64,000 bases of DNA from Pseudomonadota bacterium (GTDB lineage: Bacteria > Bdellovibrionota > UBA1018), in NCBI GenBank assembly GCA_027485695.1, contig JAIXQO010000001.1:434001-498000 (forward strand), read 5' to 3'. How positions within the stretch are numbered: position 1 is the stretch's first letter; each line of letters opens with the position of its first letter. The notes beneath the pieces were generated by a model. That model saw nothing but the letters and a program-made list of their open reading frames with translations, had not been told where the DNA came from and did not search any database. Below, one piece after another: positions 23,808 to 32,230 of the stretch. The translations under genes were made by a program, and so were the position numbers.

Positions 23808-24953
23808 ATGAAACGTTTCAATCGCTCACTCCTCACTTGCAGTTTACTCACCGCATTTCTATCCGGATCATTCGTGACCGCCGGAGAGTTGCGATATTAT
23901 TTTAAAGTGGGTGACGAGCCGACTCTCTCTGATCTGCTCCATGAGTTCGACATTGGTCGCATCTACGGTCCTGGCCGGTTGTTGGAAAAAACCGTCATAT
24001 TAAACCCGAATATAAAACCGTCGCGTGGCAACCGGATTTTTAGAGGCGAGAGAATTTATGTGCCTCTCGACGATCCACAAAAATTGCCCGCCTCCTTCCG
24101 AATCCTAGAGTCAGGTGAAATCGTCCGGACCTCACCGAAGGAAACCCCGCCTCAGGTCGTTCAAAAAACTCCCGAACCGATGCCGAAGCCTTCGAGTAAG
24201 CCGCCGGCTCCAGTGGTCGCTGCACCGATTAAACCGGTCGAGACAAGACCTGAGCCCAAGCCGACCGCCGAGGTTCGCGGAGAAACGAAACGTAAGTATT
24301 GGCTTCAAGTCGGTTACGGTCAGCGAACGTCGACCGAAAAAATCGGTAATGTGAAAACCATCATGCAGGGTCTCTCCGTCCTGCCCGAAGCCGCCGCGGG
24401 TATTCATTTCAATCTGGATGAAAGGTGGTTCTCCGGCCTATCGACCGCGGTATCGAATCCATTGACCTTCCTCAATGTCGATATGCCTCTCCTCTACTCA
24501 TTCGAACTCTACGGAGGGCGCGAGCGTGTCGCTCAACTCGGGGAGAGAACAGCGTGGAGTCCGGCTGCCATCGTTCGCTATGGATTAGACGCGCACATTA
24601 CGCCCAACGCGAGTTCTGGAACGGCGAGCACGGTTTCCTATTTAGACCGTGAAACTCGTTCTTGGGAAATCGGCGTGCGAAATTGCCTCAGATTCACCGA
24701 GTCGGCAGATGGTACTTCGTTTTGTCTCGATATCACTCGGATACTTTCTAAGGCTCCACAGGAGCAAACGAACCGCCTGACGCTTACGACGCTGTCCGGC
24801 TGGGGTCTTGAAGGCATGCTTCTTTATCCGCTCAATTCAGCAAAGACGCTTCAAGCGATTTTTGAAGGTAAGTACTCGACGGCATCGGAAGGAACCAACT
24901 CGGTTCGATCGTTTGGCGGAGTTTTAGGGATGCGTTTCAACTTCTTCGACTAG
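23808..24953 (+). CDS. outer-membrane protein with N-terminal LysM-like segment
   Basis: 381 residues with a signal peptide (LLTCSLLTAFLSGSFVTA-GE). Residues about 28-85 (YYFKVGDEPTLSDLLHEF, LNPNIKPSRGNRIFRGERIYVPL, split) resemble a LysM peptidoglycan-binding domain. A Pro/Lys-rich linker at 105-155 then leads to a barrel-like domain ending in VLGMRFNFFD. The layout, a wall-binding domain and a linker in front of a barrel, suggests a protein that ties the outer membrane to the wall. The terminal Phe-rich strand is the usual insertion signal. Confidence 0.75.
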   Translation: MKRFNRSLLTCSLLTAFLSGSFVTAGELRYYFKVGDEPTLSDLLHEFDIGRIYGPGRLLEKTVILNPNIKPSRGNRIFRGERIYVPLDDPQKLPASFRILESGEIVRTSPKETPPQVVQKTPEPMPKPSSKPPAPVVAAPIKPVETRPEPKPTAEVRGETKRKYWLQVGYGQRTSTEKIGNVKTIMQGLSVLPEAAAGIHFNLDERWFSGLSTAVSNPLTFLNVDMPLLYSFELYGGRERVAQLGERTAWSPAAIVRYGLDAHITPNASSGTASTVSYLDRETRSWEIGVRNCLRFTESADGTSFCLDITRILSKAPQEQTNRLTLTTLSGWGLEGMLLYPLNSAKTLQAIFEGKYSTASEGTNSVRSFGGVLGMRFNFFD

Positions 24954-24968
24954 ACGCGAGCCATTTTT

Positions 24969-25760
24969 TTATTTCGGGCCGTCCTGGCGCTTAGGCGCCA
25001 TTCTTTTCTGTGGCGGCTTGCCGTCAAATACGACCACTTCAAAAATATAGAAAATCCGGTCTTTGATCTCCCAGCGAACATCCCACTCCAGGATCTGTGC
25101 GCCGAATCGTGTGCCTTGTGAATGCTCGGCATCGACCGGGAATTTTTTGCGTTGGGACGCGGGCCGAGGATCGAGTTCGATCACTTCTTCGACGAGTTTC
25201 GGAAAATCCGGATTCTTTTGTCGAACCTTATCGATCATCTCGAGTGCCTGTTCAGAGTACTTAAGAGGCACTCGCGTGATACCTTCGCGAGCCCAGCCCC
25301 CGTCCGCCTCCGGAATGGAATCCGCGTAGGGAACGTAAGGCTTGATATCGAGGACGGGAGTATTATTCAAAAGATCCACACCACTCACATGGATATCGTA
25401 CCCGTCGATTTTCTCGATCTTCACGCAGCTGAGTCCAATCGGATTTGGGCGATGCGGAGACCGCGATGCGAGGACACCGACTTTTTTTGCACCACCGAGT
25501 CTGGGGGGGCGAATGGAGGGCTTCCACGCTTTTGAATCGTGTTGATGGAAAACGAAAACAATCCAAAGATGCGAGAATGAATCGAGCCCTTTGAGCGCTT
25601 GAAGTAAGAACGGATGATGATTGAGTTTGATCACTCCGCGCGCACTCTTAGCTAAGCCTGGCTGGCGCGGGATTCCGAACTTGTCGTGAAAATCGGTCTC
25701 GATCACGCCGATTTGCTCGAATATGAACGGGACCGGAGTGATCGACTTCTTGGAACTCAT
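24969..25760 (-). CDS. trmO: tRNA (t6A37) methyltransferase, TsaA/TrmO family
   Basis: 263 residues. The N-terminal 160 carry the family signature: IGVIETDFHDKFGIPRQPGL, LDSFSHLWIVFVFHQ, VGVLASRSPHRPNPIGLS and VDLLNNTPVLDIKPYVPYADS. TrmO uses S-adenosylmethionine to methylate the N6 of threonylcarbamoyladenosine next to the anticodon. A C-terminal extension with a Lys-rich end is longer than the core. It lies four bases after ileS on the same strand, so the two are probably co-transcribed, both acting in translation. Confidence 0.92.
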   Translation of the reverse strand: MSSKKSITPVPFIFEQIGVIETDFHDKFGIPRQPGLAKSARGVIKLNHHPFLLQALKGLDSFSHLWIVFVFHQHDSKAWKPSIRPPRLGGAKKVGVLASRSPHRPNPIGLSCVKIEKIDGYDIHVSGVDLLNNTPVLDIKPYVPYADSIPEADGGWAREGITRVPLKYSEQALEMIDKVRQKNPDFPKLVEEVIELDPRPASQRKKFPVDAEHSQGTRFGAQILEWDVRWEIKDRIFYIFEVVVFDGKPPQKRMAPKRQDGPK

Positions 25761-25764
25761 GGAT

Positions 25765-28700
25765 CTATTTCCGCGCGAGCGCAGTCACGCCGATGATGAG
25801 CTTCTCAATGCCGTCAGCGGTTTCGATCTCAACTTCTTCTAGGTGTTTGCCTTGCGGGGATTCCGACCAGGCGAATTCCTGCGTGAGTGTTTCGCTCTTC
25901 AGCATTTCCAAGTGCGGCGTGCAATGTACTTTGAGCGCATCACTCGCTTGAATCTCGAGGCGAATGCGATCATCGAGGATGAAATCAGCAGCCTTACGCG
26001 CCTGTTGGATCTTGCGCATGACTTCGCGAGTGATCCCTTCGCGGATTTGCTCCTCGGTGACGGTCGGATCGACCCAGATCGAAACGAGTGGATCGGTCGA
26101 GATGTTCTCGACGCCAGCTTTGGCGGCGCGACGGATCTCGACGTCGGCAAGGCCGATGGATTCACCGTCGATCGTGAGTGTTTCGCCGCGTTCGAGTTTC
26201 AAAATGGATTCGAGTCCAAGTTTTTGGACTTCGGCAGCGACGGATTTCATCTTGGGGCCGAGTTTTTTTCCGAGCGCGATGAAGTTCGCTTTGGTGGAGA
26301 CTTGGATGAAATCGTCTTCGTTCGGCGCGTACTCGATATTCTGAATATTGAGCTCACCTTGGAAATAGTTTTCGAAACGCTTGAGCGTCTCAAGCGCCTT
26401 CTTGTCCCGGTGGATGATCTTCATCGATTTGAGCGGGATCTTGGCTTTGATTTTGATTTTTTCGCGATGATTGCGTCCGAGAGTGACGAGCGCGTCCATG
26501 ATCTTGACCGCTTCTTCTAACTCCGGATGAATCAGTTTCGTATCCAGGGACGGGAAATCTTCTAAGTGCACACTCTCTTTTTTGTTCGGGAGTACGCTTG
26601 CGAGATTTTGATAAGTCTCCTCGGACAGGAACGGGGCAAACGGTGCCATCACTTTTGCGAACGAAACGAGCACATGATGGAGCGTTTCGAACGCGAGGCG
26701 CTTGTCCTCGGGCATTCCGTCTTGCCAGAAATGTGGACGATTGAAACGGATGTAAGTGTTCGTGAGTTCTTCGACGAACGCGAGCAGCTGAGGAACGACG
26801 TTGTAGAGGCGATACGCGGCCATCTCTTTTTCAGTGAGCTGAATGAGGGAGTGCAAACGCGAGAGGATCCACTGATCGAGCAGGTTCGGCGATTTCGCGA
26901 AATCGCCTTGGGGCCGGAACTCGTCGATGTTCGCGTAGGAAACGAAGAAGGAGTAAGAGTTCCACCAACGCAGCAAGATTTTGCGAACGACTTCGTTCAC
27001 GCCTTTTTCAGAGAACTTGAGTTCCTCGCCTTTGACGATCGGAGAATCGATCATGTAGAGGCGGATCGCATCAGCGCCCGTGCGCGAGATGAGATCCATC
27101 GGATCCGGATAGTTTTTCAGGCTCTTGGACATCTTCTTGCCGTCTTCGGCAAGCACGAGTCCGTTCACGATGACGTTCCTGAATGGAGCATCGTCGAATA
27201 CGGCAGTTCCAATCACCATGAGCGTGTAGAACCAGCCGCGCGTTTGATCGAGACCTTCGGCGATGAAATCGGCCGGGAAGCTCGCTTTGAACTCTTTCTC
27301 GTTCTTGTTCGGGTAGCCCCACTGCGCGAGCGGCATCGATCCGCTCTCAAACCAACAATCCAGCACTGGTTGAATGCGCTTGAGCGGAGATTTACCGGTC
27401 GGGCTTGGAATTTCGAGTTTGTCGATGACGTCCATATGGAGATCGTCGACGGATTTGCCGGTGAGTTTTTCGAGTTCGGCTTTGGAGCCGATGCAAATCA
27501 TTTCACCCTCGTTGTTTCTCCAGATCGGAAGCGGGGTGCCCCAGAAACGGTTACGAGAGACAGCCCAATCGCGCGCGTTTTCCAGCCACTTACCGAACCG
27601 ACCATCCTTGATATGCTCTGGAACCCAAGTCGTTTTAGCGTTGTTCTTGAGGAGTTTTTCTTTGATGTCCTCGACTTTGACGAACCAGCTGGAGATCGCG
27701 CGGTAGATGAGCGGCTGATCCGTGCGGGGGCAGAATGGATACGAGTGAACGATCGTGTCGTGCTTGATGAGACGACCTTTGGCCTTGATGTCGGTGATGA
27801 TGTCTTTGTCGGCTTCTTTTACGCGTTTTCCGGCGTAGGGAGGTACTTCGTTCGTAAACATGCCGTCGTCATCGACGGGGTTCACGATCGGGAAACCTTC
27901 GCGCTTGCACGCGTAGTAGTCTTCTTCGCCGAATGCGGGAGCCATGTGCACGAGACCGGTACCGGAGTCGGTCGTGACGTGTTCAGCCCAGATCACGCGG
28001 AATGCGCCATCGGCGCGCTTGTTCGAGAAGAATGGGAAGATTTCCTCGTACTCGAGGCCGAGGAGTTTTTCGCCTTTGAACGTTTCAATGATCGTGTAAT
28101 CGGCCTCAGCGGTTTTTCCGAACGCGTTCTTCCAGAGTGCTGCGGCCGCAACGAACTGATTTTTCGTTCCGTTTTTTTCGATGCGGACGTAGTCGATCTC
28201 GCGGCCAACCGCGACGCCCAAGTTCGATGGCAGCGTCCAAGGTGTGGTCGTCCAGATGAGGAGCCCGATCGAGTCTGCGGACGGATCAAGTTTGTTTTGA
28301 GATGCAGGAAGAAGCGGGCACGAAACAGTGATCGCCGGATCTTGAACTTGTTTGTAGTTCGAGTTCGCTTCGAAATTCGAGAGCGCGGTGGAGAGGCCAG
28401 TCGAGTACGGGACGACTTTGTAGCCTTCGTAGATGAGACCTTGATCGTAAAGGCGCTTGAATACCCACCACACGCTCTCCATGAAGTCGACATTCATGGT
28501 GAAATAAGCGTTTTCCATATCGACCCAGCGACCCATGCGCTTGACGGTTCTTTTCCACTCCGTCGAATAGCGCTGAACGATCCCTCGGCAGGCGGCGTTG
28601 TATTTATCGACGCCCATCGCATAGACGTCTTTGTTCGATGTGATTTTCAGGGCTTTATTGATTTCGTATTCGACCGGGAGACCGTGGCAGTCCCAACCGA

Positions 28701-28974
28701 AACGGCGCGGTACGGAGTAGCCTTTCATCGTCCAGTAGCGTGGGACGATGTCTTTTAAGGTGCCAGCTAGGATGTGACCGTAGTGCGGAAGCCCGGTTGC
28801 GAACGGAGGGCCGTCGTAAAACGAATAGGGTTTCGCGTCTTTGCGTGAGTGGAGTGATTTTTCGAAAATCCCGCGCTCTTCCCAGAAGCGTTGAATGGCT
28901 TCTTCGGTGGCTGGCAGGTTGACGTCGCTTTTGACCGGTTCAAAGGGCTTTTTGCCCGTGGAGAGGGAAGTCAT
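25765..28974 (-). CDS. ileS: isoleucyl-tRNA synthetase
   Basis: About 1069 residues from the ATG at 28974; an in-frame ATG at 28989 is possible. The HIGH motif is HYGH in PPFATGLPHYGHILAGTLKD, KMSKS is intact in DGKKMSKSLKNYP, and YWTMKGYSVPRRFGWDCHGL precedes the editing domain (WTTTPWTLPSNLGVAV). The anticodon-binding domain follows the Rossmann core. Length and the VEYEINKAL block resemble the longer, eukaryotic-like IleRS type rather than the roughly 930-residue E. coli type. Essential for translation. Long antisense reading frames here are shadows. Confidence 0.96.
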   Translation of the reverse strand: MTSLSTGKKPFEPVKSDVNLPATEEAIQRFWEERGIFEKSLHSRKDAKPYSFYDGPPFATGLPHYGHILAGTLKDIVPRYWTMKGYSVPRRFGWDCHGLPVEYEINKALKITSNKDVYAMGVDKYNAACRGIVQRYSTEWKRTVKRMGRWVDMENAYFTMNVDFMESVWWVFKRLYDQGLIYEGYKVVPYSTGLSTALSNFEANSNYKQVQDPAITVSCPLLPASQNKLDPSADSIGLLIWTTTPWTLPSNLGVAVGREIDYVRIEKNGTKNQFVAAAALWKNAFGKTAEADYTIIETFKGEKLLGLEYEEIFPFFSNKRADGAFRVIWAEHVTTDSGTGLVHMAPAFGEEDYYACKREGFPIVNPVDDDGMFTNEVPPYAGKRVKEADKDIITDIKAKGRLIKHDTIVHSYPFCPRTDQPLIYRAISSWFVKVEDIKEKLLKNNAKTTWVPEHIKDGRFGKWLENARDWAVSRNRFWGTPLPIWRNNEGEMICIGSKAELEKLTGKSVDDLHMDVIDKLEIPSPTGKSPLKRIQPVLDCWFESGSMPLAQWGYPNKNEKEFKASFPADFIAEGLDQTRGWFYTLMVIGTAVFDDAPFRNVIVNGLVLAEDGKKMSKSLKNYPDPMDLISRTGADAIRLYMIDSPIVKGEELKFSEKGVNEVVRKILLRWWNSYSFFVSYANIDEFRPQGDFAKSPNLLDQWILSRLHSLIQLTEKEMAAYRLYNVVPQLLAFVEELTNTYIRFNRPHFWQDGMPEDKRLAFETLHHVLVSFAKVMAPFAPFLSEETYQNLASVLPNKKESVHLEDFPSLDTKLIHPELEEAVKIMDALVTLGRNHREKIKIKAKIPLKSMKIIHRDKKALETLKRFENYFQGELNIQNIEYAPNEDDFIQVSTKANFIALGKKLGPKMKSVAAEVQKLGLESILKLERGETLTIDGESIGLADVEIRRAAKAGVENISTDPLVSIWVDPTVTEEQIREGITREVMRKIQQARKAADFILDDRIRLEIQASDALKVHCTPHLEMLKSETLTQEFAWSESPQGKHLEEVEIETADGIEKLIIGVTALARK

Positions 28975-29027
28975 AGATTCCCTATTCATACACCGAAAGG
29001 TGGATGTGCGCGAGCCCAACAAATCAA

Positions 29028-29051
29028 GGGGTATCCGAGACGGGACACCCC
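29028..29051 (-). terminator. possible terminator after the exported-protein gene
   Basis: GGGGT-TCC pairs with GGGA-ACCCC with one mismatch, just past the stop at 29064 on the minus strand. The following sequence is only mildly T-rich. Confidence 0.4.
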
Positions 29052-29063
29052 CTGATGAGATGG

Positions 29064-29675
29064 TTAGAATCGACGAGTTTCGCGAATCTTGCGCTGAAGT
29101 GCGAGTAGCTCGATTTCAAGCACGCGGATGTTTTCGCGGAGCGCGGTCGGCACGGTTTGGCGGCTGACCTCAAGCTGGGTCACTTGCGCTTTTAGCTGGG
29201 AAAGGAGCGCGCTCGCCTCGTTCCAACGGATGAAAACCGCCGGATCAATCCCGGTGATTTCTTCGGCCATGATGTAAGTGAAGCCGTACGGGTTTCTCGG
29301 GTAATACCGGAGCGTCGGACGCGATTTTCCGAGCTCATAGTTGTAATCCGCGTACGTTCCCAGAGCCTCGAGTTCGAAACCCGTGATGCGATCGATGGTG
29401 TAGAACTGAACGGTCCCCGCATTGCTCACCATAAAGGTTTCTACCTTGGAGTTTCTGCAAAGATCGGTTCGATAGTTCTTATCGGTGGGTTTGAAGCTGA
29501 AAATCTTGTTTTTCACATCGCAAGTCTCTGCTCCGCCTGCGAGTGAATCGATCGCGGTGATCTGCAGATAGGACGGCGAATCGATCGCTGAAAGGTCGGA
29601 ATCAGCAGCGTGAGCGAGATGGTGACCCGAGAGCGCGGTGAGGCAGAGAAGTGGCAAATAGAAGCGGCATTTCAT
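29064..29675 (-). CDS. exported protein with C-terminal coiled coil
   Basis: 203 residues with a signal peptide (PLLCLTALSGHHLAHA-AD). The central part contains two cysteines (ETCDVKNK, DLCRNSK) that could pair, and a conserved-looking YYPRNPYGFTYIMAEEITG. The last 55 residues form a heptad-rich helix (ASALLSQLKAQVTQLEVS, LRENIRVLEIELLALQRKIRE) likely to oligomerise. I do not recognise the family. It is monocistronic. Confidence 0.78.
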   Translation of the reverse strand: MKCRFYLPLLCLTALSGHHLAHAADSDLSAIDSPSYLQITAIDSLAGGAETCDVKNKIFSFKPTDKNYRTDLCRNSKVETFMVSNAGTVQFYTIDRITGFELEALGTYADYNYELGKSRPTLRYYPRNPYGFTYIMAEEITGIDPAVFIRWNEASALLSQLKAQVTQLEVSRQTVPTALRENIRVLEIELLALQRKIRETRRF

Positions 29676-29897
29676 ATGGATTTCCCCTTGAAATCTAAAA
29701 CCAGATCAACTGATGAGTGTTTGAGGTCGTAGCGCATCAGCTATTTAAGTCAAGCGATCGATCGGTAAAAAATCCTGGTCGAAGTAACGATCGCGCCTAA
29801 GTGAACTCACGCGTTTGTCAGGCAGGATCTGGGAATCTGAATGGGAATCTTTTGAACGGCGCGACGGGTCGAATATCAAAGGAATTTTAAGGGAAAT

Positions 29898-30899
29898 TTA
29901 GTCAGACACGGTAGGTCTAAACCAATCGAGTTCGGGTGTTTTTCCAAAAATCGCGCGGATCCAGGGCCGCATGAGCGAGGGATCCGGATCGAAACCGGTG
30001 GTGAGATAGATTTCATTGAAACCGAGCTTGGCGTATTTCTCTGAAAGTTCTTCTCCTCGCACGCCATTGCCGAGACTTGAATCAATGAACAAGCGCGTGG
30101 TGGAGGGAAAAGAATTTTCTTGGGCTTCGAAATGCGACGCAGACTCGAATGTCTCGATTTGCAGGCCGTTCTTTTTGCCGAACTGTACCCAGTAGAGTCG
30201 GACCAATGGATCATCATCGATCAAGATCGCGTCGGTGCTGGTTTGACCGCGAGGAGCAGGAATGAGTAACTGCACTCGGTGAAGGGAGGATTTAGCGATG
30301 AGGCGAATTTTAGCCGCCTCGCATTTTTCCTGAAGCTCAGTTTCACTTGCGTGCGAGGTGATCAATACACCTTCGCAACGGTTGCGATTCTTCGATAGAA
30401 ACTGAAACCCGTCGTTTTTTTCTCCGGTGAACTCGTGGTCGACGAGGCAAAAAACCGGGGAGCCCGGATGAGAACTCAGCGCTGATTCGGCGTCGCAAAG
30501 GCGCGTGAAAAATCGAACCTGAGGTCCGTTCTCGCGCTCGATACGCTTGGATTTCCAAACTTGGTGAATACTGACGTCGTCATCGATTACCCAGATTTCG
30601 TGGCCGATCGGTAGTTCGAGGATCGGAGAAACTTCTGCGGTGGTATCGGCACGGGAGGAAGAATCGATCGGGATCCCCGCTAACTCCGAAAGGCGTGAAA
30701 TCGACTGGGTGAGGAGCGCTCGTTGGTCATCCGAGAAGGCGGAGTTTTTACCCAAGGCGCGGAGTGCGGCGATCGGTGACTGAAGGTCATGAGCGAATTT
30801 ACGTCGCTCTTGCTCGAAACGGTTCGTTTCATTTTTCCAGCGCAGGAAAAAGAAAACCGCCATGCATAAAGCTGCGATGAGGTAAAACCAGCCGATCAT
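29898..30899 (-). CDS. HisKA-REC-REC protein lacking a histidine-kinase ATPase domain
   Basis: 333 residues. An N-terminal membrane helix (MIGWFYLIAALCMAVFFFL) is followed by a dimerisation/phosphoacceptor helix with KFAHDLQSPIAALRAL (His37), and then no HATPase_c domain. Two receiver domains follow: REC1 (WVIDDD, phospho-Asp154 in CLVDHEF, Lys203) and REC2 (LIDDD, Asp273 in LFIDSSLGNG). It cannot autophosphorylate by itself. It may accept phosphate from another kinase through His37 or the Asp residues, as a relay hub at the membrane. The position next to lexA may be coincidental. Confidence 0.85.
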   Translation of the reverse strand: MIGWFYLIAALCMAVFFFLRWKNETNRFEQERRKFAHDLQSPIAALRALGKNSAFSDDQRALLTQSISRLSELAGIPIDSSSRADTTAEVSPILELPIGHEIWVIDDDVSIHQVWKSKRIERENGPQVRFFTRLCDAESALSSHPGSPVFCLVDHEFTGEKNDGFQFLSKNRNRCEGVLITSHASETELQEKCEAAKIRLIAKSSLHRVQLLIPAPRGQTSTDAILIDDDPLVRLYWVQFGKKNGLQIETFESASHFEAQENSFPSTTRLFIDSSLGNGVRGEELSEKYAKLGFNEIYLTTGFDPDPSLMRPWIRAIFGKTPELDWFRPTVSD

Positions 30900-30944
30900 T
30901 CAGGTGAATTTATATCTTTTAATTATGTATCGGTCAAAGAATAC

Positions 30945-31056
30945 GGACTCGTAGGAGTCCACCATGTGGACCCGGTACGCGCGCTTCGGGTTTAATCGAG
31001 AGGATGAGCGATGGCACTCGTTTAAACTGTTTGGAGGGAGGCCGAAGCGCGCGTAC
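30945..31056. ncRNA. structured intergenic region, candidate small RNA or switch
   Basis: A 15-bp perfect inverted repeat (30975-30989 with 31042-31056, GTACGCGCGCTTCGG) encloses 52 bases. Immediately before it are two overlapping, mutually exclusive hairpins: GGACTC/GAGTCC at 30945-30960 and GTCCAC/GTGGAC at 30957-30971. It lies between the start of the HisKA-REC gene and the end of lexA. The strand is not determined. It could be an independent RNA, a leader of the HisKA-REC gene, or an element remnant. Confidence 0.45.
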
Positions 31057-31106
31057 AGGGAGTTGGCTGTGGTGGGGCCAAAGTCGTAAAAAGAGGAGTT
31101 TTCAAG

Positions 31107-31742
31107 TTAGCCCGCATTCCGAGCCTCCCCGGGGCGGGATCCGAAATGACGGATGACACCCAATAAAACGCCCTGAATTTCGAAACGATCATCCATTCGG
31201 ACAGGAATCACCGGGAAGTCCGGATTCGCAGGATGTAGTTCGAGCGTGTCTGATGTTTTCACCAAAGTTTTTAAGGTGGCTTCTCCATTGAGAAGCGCGA
31301 CAACGATTTCGCCGGTTCGAGCCTGATTGCGGCGATCGACTAAAATGAGGTCGCCATCCAAGATGGCCTCATCACGCATGGAATGACCTTGAACCTGAAG
31401 GGCATAAACCGTGGATAGGTCGCGAGGCGCCATCCAATCCGGAATGGTGAGCTTACGGTCTTGAGTAAAAACTTCGATCGGGAAACCCGCCGCGACTCTC
31501 CCTAATACCGGAATCTCTCCACGCGTTTGCGCATCCGACACAAGGATTTCGACGGATCGGGCTTCCCGATCTTTGGGACGTTGAAGACAGCCCTTCTTTT
31601 CAAGCGCCTCAATATGTTGCTGAACCGTAGCGACCGATGACAAACCCAAGCCCTGGGCGACTTCGCGCCGACTCGGGAAAAACCCGCGCTTTTCGCGAAA
31701 ATGCTCGATGAAATCGAGGACTTGTTTTTGTTTCGGCGTCAT
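31107..31742 (-). CDS. lexA: LexA SOS repressor
   Basis: 211 residues from the ATG at 31742 (MTPKQKQVLDFI). The N-terminal winged helix (SRREVAQGLGLSSVATVQQHIEALEKKG, split by eye) binds the SOS box. The C-terminal domain has the cleavage bond Ala85-Gly86 (RVAAGFPIE), the serine nucleophile Ser121 (GHSMRDEAI) and Lys158 (GEATLKTL), so self-cleavage should work with RecA. A GTTC-N7-GTTC box lies 15-29 bases before the start, implying autoregulation. It is monocistronic, without the recX or error-prone polymerase cassette seen elsewhere. Confidence 0.95.
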   Translation of the reverse strand: MTPKQKQVLDFIEHFREKRGFFPSRREVAQGLGLSSVATVQQHIEALEKKGCLQRPKDREARSVEILVSDAQTRGEIPVLGRVAAGFPIEVFTQDRKLTIPDWMAPRDLSTVYALQVQGHSMRDEAILDGDLILVDRRNQARTGEIVVALLNGEATLKTLVKTSDTLELHPANPDFPVIPVRMDDRFEIQGVLLGVIRHFGSRPGEARNAG

Positions 31743-31756
31743 AAGAAAACGATACC

Positions 31757-31771
31757 GAACAAAAACCGAAC
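31757..31771 (-). promoter_or_regulatory. LexA box, GTTC-N7-GTTC type
   Basis: On the minus strand GTTCGGTTTTTGTTC, a direct repeat exactly of the form known for alphaproteobacterial LexA, placed just upstream of the lexA start. A TTGTAA...TTAAAT promoter-like pair lies further upstream. Confidence 0.7.
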
Positions 31772-31873
31772 ACGCAAATCTATTTAATGAAATGCTTCGT
31801 GTTACAATAGAGATATCCCCCAAATGGGTATAGATAAACCCTTTGAATTCAAATGGTTATTGGAGATCCCGCC

Positions 31874-32230
31874 ATGTTGAAAAAAATCGCGTTTACGATG
31901 ATTCCGGTCAAAGACATGATCCGCGCTCGTCGCTTTTATGAAGAGACTTTGGGCCTCAAACTCTCGTCCGATTTTGGTGGAACGTGGGTGGAATACGATC
32001 TTCCCGAAGGTGGCTGTATCGCGCTCACGAACATGGCCACTGGAGTGAATCCATCATCCACAGCAGGTATGAGTGTTGGTTTTGAGGTCGAAGACGTCGT
32101 CGCGCTTTGTTCGAAGCTCAAGAAACTTGGAGTCATCGAAAAACTCCCACTCTTTGAGACACCGGTTTGCAAGATGGCCGTGTTCCTCGATTCCGAAGGC
32201 AACGCCTTTACCGTGCATCAATGTCACTGA
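31874..32230 (+). CDS. VOC-family (glyoxalase/bleomycin-resistance fold) protein
   Basis: 118 residues from the ATG at 31874, with TTGGAG upstream. It has the paired beta-alpha-beta-beta-beta modules of the vicinal oxygen chelate fold: FTMIPVKDMIRARRFYEETLGLKL, then WVEYDLPEGGCIAL, and MSVGFEVEDV followed by FLDSEGNAFTVHQC. A metal-ligand pattern is only partly visible. Members range from lyases to drug-binding proteins, so the substrate is not inferable. It overlaps tail-to-tail with the next gene by seven bases. Confidence 0.85.
   Translation: MLKKIAFTMIPVKDMIRARRFYEETLGLKLSSDFGGTWVEYDLPEGGCIALTNMATGVNPSSTAGMSVGFEVEDVVALCSKLKKLGVIEKLPLFETPVCKMAVFLDSEGNAFTVHQCH

Noticed and set aside
26566-28758. 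730-codon open frame antisense to ileS
   Set aside because: It is a shadow of the conserved synthetase, whose motifs are intact on the other strand.
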